Source: Chthonomonas sp. UBA6659 (GTDB lineage: Bacteria > Armatimonadota > Fimbriimonadia > Fimbriimonadales > Fimbriimonadaceae). Taken from it: 8,765 nucleotides of DNA. The DNA lies in assembly GCA_002455425.1 (NCBI GenBank), contig DKKT01000006.1, positions 30,267 to 39,031 on the forward strand, in the 5' to 3' direction. Under the pieces are notes generated by a model. It was not told the origin of the DNA. It did not search any database and saw only the letters and a list, made by a program, of their open reading frames with translations. Shown here one piece after another: positions 5,701 through 8,765 of the stretch (position 1 is the first letter of the stretch; every line of letters starts with the position of its first letter). Position numbers and translations under genes: made by a program.

Positions 5701-6171
5701 ATGAGTAAAGTAACGAAGAGCTTCGTGGTCATAGCATTGATTGCCCTCGCTGCTTGTTGCACCTCTCTTTTGCTTGTCGACTGGCATCTACACCGCTATG
5801 TTCAAGTAAAGTTGGAGTGCAGAGCTGTTGCCCATGCGTTCCTTGTAGCCGAGAAGCGAAGGACAGGCAAGTGGCCGACTTCCTTCGAGGGGGTCAATAG
5901 GTATGAAGGTAATCCCCGATTCGCGTCGCTCGAAGCCATCGACCGCCTGGGAGCTAGGCTCGTTCCAATGTCCGAGCCGGACTCGCAAGTCTTCCGTTAC
6001 CAATTGAGATATGAGAAGATTGGCGAGGTTTCGCCTGTGTTCACGATAGACATGGCGCTACTAGCATCTACAACGTCCAATGGCGCTACGGGCTCGATCG
6101 CGATGCGGCCTAGTTCATCGTCCAGGCGCAAAGGTATGATCTGTCACGGACGGATTTGGTTGGCGGGCTGA
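5701..6171 (+). CDS. Small membrane protein with out-of-frame RHS tail
   Basis: A 156-codon frame beginning 11 bp after the pentapeptide gene. It has Lys at positions 3 and 6, a hydrophobic segment at about residues 8-26, and then a soluble region with VAEKRRTGKWPTSFEGV, the same helix plus G-x-WP pattern as the protein at 4359. The body seems to end near PVFTIDMA (about residue 120). From about base 6069 the DNA is a decayed RHS core read in a different frame, so the last ~35 residues (Ser/Thr/Arg-rich) are probably not native. I read this as a gene whose 3' end was replaced by recombination. Membrane insertion with an exported domain is likely; function is unknown. Confidence 0.6.
   Translation: MSKVTKSFVVIALIALAACCTSLLLVDWHLHRYVQVKLECRAVAHAFLVAEKRRTGKWPTSFEGVNRYEGNPRFASLEAIDRLGARLVPMSEPDSQVFRYQLRYEKIGEVSPVFTIDMALLASTTSNGATGSIAMRPSSSSRRKGMICHGRIWLAG
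6069..6146 (+). pseudogene. Decayed RHS core with internal stop
   Basis: In the frame starting at 6069 the sequence reads YNVQWRYGLDRDAA, then TAG, then FIVQAQRYD, against YNAQWGYWLDRDTGLYLCQARWYD in the intact cores. The match decays further 3'. It overlaps the 3' end of the preceding membrane gene in another frame. This is the most diverged RHS core in the window, so it is probably among the oldest insertions. Confidence 0.7.
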
Positions 6172-6244
6172 GCAACATGCGTACCGTGCCTGGAAGGTCA
6201 CCCACATGAGACGTGAGGGACAGCACTAAACGACGGATAGGAGC

Positions 6245-6853
6245 GTGCCATCCCGGAATCTCAATTTTCCGGGCGGTGTGTCGTGGCTTGAGAAGCGTGT
6301 GGACCTGGAGATGGCTGAGTGCGGGGCCGATTCTCTCTTCGGTCTCATACGACGGAAGCAGTCCTTTGATACCGGTACCGTCTATATCACGGTCCCCTTT
6401 GACTGTCCTGAGAGCATTGTCCTGCAGGAACTTCATTCCCAACCGTTCTACGAAGACCACTCAGTGGACTACAACCCCCAGTTACTTCGAGAGGTGTACA
6501 TGGTCGAGGCAACGAATTCAGCCTTCCGGTCGCTGGTTGAAGTCAGCGATTGGTGGATCTTGACTCAAGAAGGCAGGCAACCAACTGGGTATGAGGACCA
6601 ACGGCTTTCGAGGCCACCTGAGTTTGAAGTCCGTGGCGTCCACTATCGCTTCATCAATCGACAGTTTGACGAGGAGACCACGTGGGATGTCCTCAACGAT
6701 CCGGTGCCTCGTTTCCGTGTTCTCGCCCGGCCACCCGTTAAGGCGACATTTGACCAGGGTATGCTGGAGGAGATGGCCGATCAGGTTGAGTGCATCGCAC
6801 TGAGCATTTTCGACTACTGTGGGTATCTCGTATGGTTTCCACATCGCACTTGA
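6245..6853 (+). CDS. Hypothetical protein, unknown family
   Basis: A 202-residue acidic, aromatic-rich protein without membrane segment or signal. I recognise no family. It looks like a genuine folded alpha/beta protein: VYITVPFDCPESIV, REVYMVEATNSAFRSLVEVSDWWIL, FRVLARPPVKATF. GTG 6245 is the first start after an in-frame TAA at 6227, but AGGAG lies only one base before it, too close for good initiation; GTG 6278 or ATG 6311 are alternatives. It sits between a decayed RHS core and an orphan immunity gene, a place where cytoplasmic immunity proteins or leftover toxin domains are found; I cannot tell which. Confidence 0.6.
   Translation: MPSRNLNFPGGVSWLEKRVDLEMAECGADSLFGLIRRKQSFDTGTVYITVPFDCPESIVLQELHSQPFYEDHSVDYNPQLLREVYMVEATNSAFRSLVEVSDWWILTQEGRQPTGYEDQRLSRPPEFEVRGVHYRFINRQFDEETTWDVLNDPVPRFRVLARPPVKATFDQGMLEEMADQVECIALSIFDYCGYLVWFPHRT
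6252..6273 (+). other. 7-bp inverted repeat at the gene start
   Basis: CCCGGAA and TTCCGGG pair perfectly around an 8-base loop. If translation starts at GTG 6245 the hairpin lies in codons 3-10; if it starts at 6278 the hairpin is in the leader just before it. Either way it could limit ribosome access. A chance origin is possible. Confidence 0.35.
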
Positions 6854-6875
6854 GCGCATGCGTCCCCAGCAGAAG

Positions 6876-6990
6876 CGATAGCCGTGACGTCCACGAGAGT
6901 GTTGCTGTCAGGGGGAGCGCAGACCGAGTCATCGAGGAACCAAGGCTACGCCCGGGATACACGTCTTCAGGATGGAAGAAGTGGCAATAA
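6876..6990 (+). pseudogene. Remnant C-terminus of RHS toxin 1
   Basis: The frame ending at the TAA of 6988-6990 reads ...VHESVAVRGSADRVIEEPRLRPGY...GWKKWQ, matching the last ~35 residues of RHS tip 1 (VHDGSPVRGNANRVIEDLRQRRGY...GWKKWQ). Upstream of about 6876 the homology stops abruptly at the end of the unrelated gene at 6245. The His and NSNTF residues of the toxin domain are therefore absent, and the remnant cannot be active. Confidence 0.85.
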
Positions 6991-7328
6991 CGCGCAAAGT
7001 TGTGATTTGGACCTCTGGCATCTTGTTTCTCGTTGCCGGCCTGCTTCTCTTCTTTGTTACGCGGTCAGACCCTGCTGATCTCTGGGGCCCTTGTATTGGC
7101 AAGCAGCCAAGCGAGTGCCAGGTACCGGCAGGGTTCCATCCTATCGGCCGCCCTTGTCCGGATTACATCAATTGTACCGTCGAGGACGGCACGACAGCCT
7201 ATGGCTTCAGTGTCCGCATGAATAGTTCCACTCCCATTTGGTCGTCGTCTCAGTACGCTGTGATTGCGGTGGATGGAACTGGGAAGATTGTCAAAGTCTA
7301 CATTCGCCGACGGTATGCAAGCTTGTAA
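6972..7328 (+). CDS. Single-span membrane protein, orphan second immunity copy
   Basis: A 118-residue paralogue of the protein at 2888-3244, with about 15 substitutions by my hand alignment (roughly 87% identity), mostly conservative and many in the membrane segment (residues 10-30). All four cysteines (41, 49, 62, 68) and the last 19 residues (GKIVKVYIRRRYASL at the end) are unchanged. It starts with ATG and overlaps the toxin remnant exactly as its partner overlaps the intact toxin. The frame has stayed intact although the toxin is gone, as expected of an immunity gene still useful against sibling toxin or still protected by selection. Function is inferred, not shown. Confidence 0.8.
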   Translation: MEEVAITRKVVIWTSGILFLVAGLLLFFVTRSDPADLWGPCIGKQPSECQVPAGFHPIGRPCPDYINCTVEDGTTAYGFSVRMNSSTPIWSSSQYAVIAVDGTGKIVKVYIRRRYASL

Positions 7329-7364
7329 GAGCACCTTGAATACCTAGAGAGGAGAACTAGCAGA

Positions 7365-7844
7365 ATGCTTGGCTCGTCGACGCAACTGCAGTTGCTTCGA
7401 TGGAGAGTTCGACTGCGTCAAGGCCGTCCCTCTATCATTCGATGGTATCCGCTCACGCGAGCGAAGTACGAAGGACCGGTGAGACCGCAAGGGTTGGGCA
7501 GGGCCAATGTCTACGACAGTGCTGGCGCCGCAAACTTTCCCTGTGCTGCGCCGGAGAAAGAAGATGTCCCCGACCTTCTGCATTCCCCAAATCAACGGTA
7601 CGTCGACTGGTACAATCGTGAAATGCGGTACCCAGAGCAAGCTCGATGCCTAGGTGCGGAGTGGCTTCCTGCATCTTGGCGGGCAAGTGCGTTTGGCTAC
7701 AGGCAGAACCCCTACGAGCAGCAAGCAGAAGAACGCGCCGCCGCGCAACCCTTTGGAGTTCGCAAGCCACCGTTTGGGCGCAATCCCCTCTTGTCTGGTG
7801 TACCCTGGATCGCTCCAGATCTCCCAGGGAGGAATGACGCGTAA
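7365..7844 (+). CDS. Chimeric frame: RHS scrap plus unknown toxin-like tail
   Basis: A 159-codon frame. Residues 1-38 come from the spacer of the duplicated segment, 41-54 (QGLGRANVYDSAG) match the YD-repeat start of RHS tip 1 (QGLGGANVYDNAG), and residues 55-159 are unrelated. The tail has EQARCLGAEWLPASW and GYRQNPYEQQAEERA; the Y-x-x-NPYE-xx-A pattern occurs after the zinc-binding part of some small metallopeptidases, but no HExxH is present, so at most it is a truncated piece. The stop overlaps the start of the following lipoprotein gene (TAATG), so some translation through this frame is plausible. ATG 7365 is the first start and has AGGAG some 14 bases upstream; whether the N-terminal part is really translated is doubtful. 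Confidence 0.45.
   Translation: MLGSSTQLQLLRWRVRLRQGRPSIIRWYPLTRAKYEGPVRPQGLGRANVYDSAGAANFPCAAPEKEDVPDLLHSPNQRYVDWYNREMRYPEQARCLGAEWLPASWRASAFGYRQNPYEQQAEERAAAQPFGVRKPPFGRNPLLSGVPWIAPDLPGRNDA
7484..7528 (+). pseudogene. RHS YD-repeat scrap inside the chimeric frame
   Basis: CGCAAGGGTTGGGCAGGGCC and the following VYD-A codons match 1645-1689 at the 5' end of RHS tip 1 with few changes. The match stops within the AG-N codons, where unrelated tail sequence begins. It is therefore a recombination junction well upstream of the core, unlike the other tips, which switch at the DPxG site. Confidence 0.75.
7826..7833 (+). promoter_or_regulatory. Strong ribosome binding site
   Basis: AGGGAGGA lies 10 bases before ATG 7844. 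It is the clearest Shine-Dalgarno sequence in the window and sits inside the 3' end of the preceding frame, supporting independent expression of the lipoprotein gene. Confidence 0.75.
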
Positions 7845-8173
7845 TGATAGCACCACTCCAGACGAGAGTTCCAGCTCTTATCTTACTTTTCCTTCTGACT
7901 CTTTGTTGCTTCGTGTTGTCCTCATGTAAGAAGCAATATGACCTGTGCCTCGTGAATTCGACCGGCAAGGACCTCTACCTGGCGGAGGAAGAGCGGCTCC
8001 GCCCATTGCCCGCACACAAGGTGACTCTCTTCAAGAATATGCTCGACCCTGATTCCTTAGGACCCATTTCGGTGCTTAGGAAAGACAAGAGTGTGTACAA
8101 GGTGATCACAATTCCTGATCAGGGAGCCGCGTTCGTTTACAATGATCATGCCTACATTATCATCATCGACTAG
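7844..8173 (+). CDS. Small lipoprotein, presumptive immunity protein
   Basis: A 109-residue protein with a textbook lipoprotein signal: Arg8, hydrophobic residues 11-25 and lipobox LSSC with Cys28 lipidated, followed by KK. The mature domain of about 80 residues is beta-rich by appearance (YDLCLVNSTGKDLYLAEE, VYKVITIPDQGAAFVYNDHAYIIIID). Lys at +2 and +3 gives no clear sorting signal. It starts by TAATG overlap with the preceding toxin-like frame and has a strong ribosome binding site. Lipoprotein immunity genes directly behind a toxin tip are common for toxins acting in the periplasm; I infer that role here without recognising a family. Confidence 0.75.
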   Translation: MIAPLQTRVPALILLFLLTLCCFVLSSCKKQYDLCLVNSTGKDLYLAEEERLRPLPAHKVTLFKNMLDPDSLGPISVLRKDKSVYKVITIPDQGAAFVYNDHAYIIIID

Positions 8174-8255
8174 AAGCGGTGAACTATGGAAGCCGATGGA
8201 GCAACGCCCCCATGGTTTCCATGATGACGGTGCCGAGCCGATCTTCGAGGAGAGC
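8169..8255 (+). pseudogene. RHS scrap (HDGAEP-F-EES region)
   Basis: The frame containing TGG 8187 reads TRSGELWKPM...GFHDDGAEPIFEES, matching SRTGQWTPM...FYHDGAEPLFEES at residues 92-126 of RHS tip 1. The DNA GACGGTGCCGAGCCG is identical. It overlaps the last codons and stop of the lipoprotein gene and ends in unrelated sequence, so it is another recombination junction. The frame continues to a stop at 8331-8333 but shows no other RHS content. Confidence 0.8.
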
Positions 8256-8305
8256 GATGGTGGCGGAACACTTGGGGAAGGAATGGCGAAATCCTGGCTT
8301 GATGT

Positions 8306-8765
8306 ATGGTATTGGGTGGTTGTCGGGAAGTGACCATTCGCAAGTGGCTTACCTTGCCAAGTTGCGGTCGAGCGGACGGTTTGGAGCGGCTAGCTGAGAC
8401 GCTTCCGGAAGGCCGCGCCATTGAACTCCTCTGCATCGCGATGTCAGACTCATCCTGGTATGTACGCTGTAGGGCAGCGGAAGTCGCTGCGTCATTTCCG
8501 GTTCCGTGCCTAATATATCGGCTAGGTCACTCAGCCTCGCATGATGTCTCATGGCCGGTTCGTGCTTCGGCAGTCGAAAGTCTTTCTTTCGGTCCGCCGC
8601 AGAGGGTTTGGCGTACGATCGCCAAAGTCCTTCGGACAGATTGCAACGCCCACGTTCGGGCCTATGCGGCGATTTCTCTGGCCTTGACAGGAGTGCAGTG
8701 TGCTAAGCAGATTCTCCAGGACAGAGTTCGCGCGGAGACGTCTTGGCCTGCCCCCTTTCGTGAAG
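8306..8765 (+). CDS. HEAT-repeat protein, 3' end outside the window
   Basis: A frame open from 8303 to the window edge, at least 153 codons. Translation shows three HEAT-like helical repeats: SDSSWYVRCRAAEVAASF, HDVSWPVRASAVESLSF and DCNAHVRAYAAISLAL, each with the typical D-x(3-4)-VR-x-x-A pattern. HEAT repeats form alpha-helical scaffolds for protein binding; no enzyme motif is visible. ATG 8306 gives MVLGGCREVTIRKWL; GTG 8330, which overlaps the stop of the upstream frame as GTGA, is an alternative. Neither has a convincing ribosome binding site. HEAT proteins can act as immunity proteins or phycobilin-lyase-like factors; after an RHS scrap the former is possible, but nothing here proves it. 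Confidence 0.7.
   Translation, partial: MVLGGCREVTIRKWLTLPSCGRADGLERLAETLPEGRAIELLCIAMSDSSWYVRCRAAEVAASFPVPCLIYRLGHSASHDVSWPVRASAVESLSFGPPQRVWRTIAKVLRTDCNAHVRAYAAISLALTGVQCAKQILQDRVRAETSWPAPFRE

Larger units (their letters stand above)
6876..7480 (+). repeat. Toxin-tail/immunity duplication, copy 2
   Basis: Second copy of 2792-3397. In the stretch after the immunity gene it differs from copy 1 by small indels (for example CAACTGCAGTTGCTT against CAACTGCTGATTGCTT), which change the frame. It joins directly to a fragment of RHS YD-repeat sequence at 7484. Confidence 0.9.

Noticed and set aside
7453..7968. Minus-strand frame of 171 codons
   Set aside because: It is antisense to the chimeric frame and the lipoprotein start; no domain or signal, and all supported genes are on the plus strand.
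1..8765. CRISPR array, tRNA, rRNA, insertion sequence or transposase
   Set aside because: No regularly spaced short repeats, no tRNA-like clover-leaf with CCA or rRNA motif, and no transposase or terminal inverted repeats were seen. The long repeats are duplicated coding modules.

Overview
All convincing genes lie on the + strand. The window is an accessory, recombination-scarred array built from the 3' ends of RHS (YD-repeat) genes, small membrane-anchored or lipoprotein genes of the immunity type, and pentapeptide-repeat proteins. No full-length RHS gene is present: none of the RHS pieces has an N-terminal secretion region or a long YD-repeat barrel. The organism is a diderm-type bacterium, because lipoproteins and single-span proteins with exported domains recur. 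GC content is moderate. The RHS core wording (RWYDPVTGRWVTRDPIGYAGG...LYGY) reminds me of Armatimonadota/Fimbriimonadia or Planctomycete-like genomes, but this taxonomic guess is weak.

Layout. 1-365: nothing recognisable. 366-424: decayed RHS core scrap. 569-1591: lipoprotein gene, then a pentapeptide-family gene (copy A) that has lost its whole repeat solenoid. 1653-3244: orphan RHS tip 1 (core plus a 163-residue toxin-like domain with an NSNTF motif), overlapped by a single-span, four-cysteine presumptive immunity gene. 3245-3465: spacer with a faint RHS scrap. 3397-6171: orphan RHS tip 2 (almost the same core plus an unrelated domain with a GH...LxLC arrangement), a small membrane protein 2 bp downstream, an intact pentapeptide-repeat protein (copy B), and a second small membrane protein whose 3' end runs out of frame through another decayed RHS core. 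6245-6853: unknown protein. 6876-7480: a second copy of the segment 2792-3397, carrying only the last ~35 codons of toxin 1 plus an intact second immunity gene. 7365-8173: a short RHS scrap fused to an unknown tail, translationally coupled to a lipoprotein gene with a strong ribosome binding site. 8169-8255: another RHS scrap. 8306-end: a HEAT-repeat protein running off the window.

Reading of the whole. Known RHS biology has variable C-terminal toxin tips displaced downstream and kept as orphan modules next to their immunity genes, with the conserved core as the homology for recombination. The window fits such a graveyard or reservoir. Seven RHS-core footprints of different ages are visible, three long duplications connect distant modules, and immunity-type genes are better preserved than toxins. 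The least-described parts are the membrane-protein/pentapeptide cassette found twice, the two toxin-like tips, and the toxin-less second immunity gene. All toxin and immunity roles here are inference from architecture and position.
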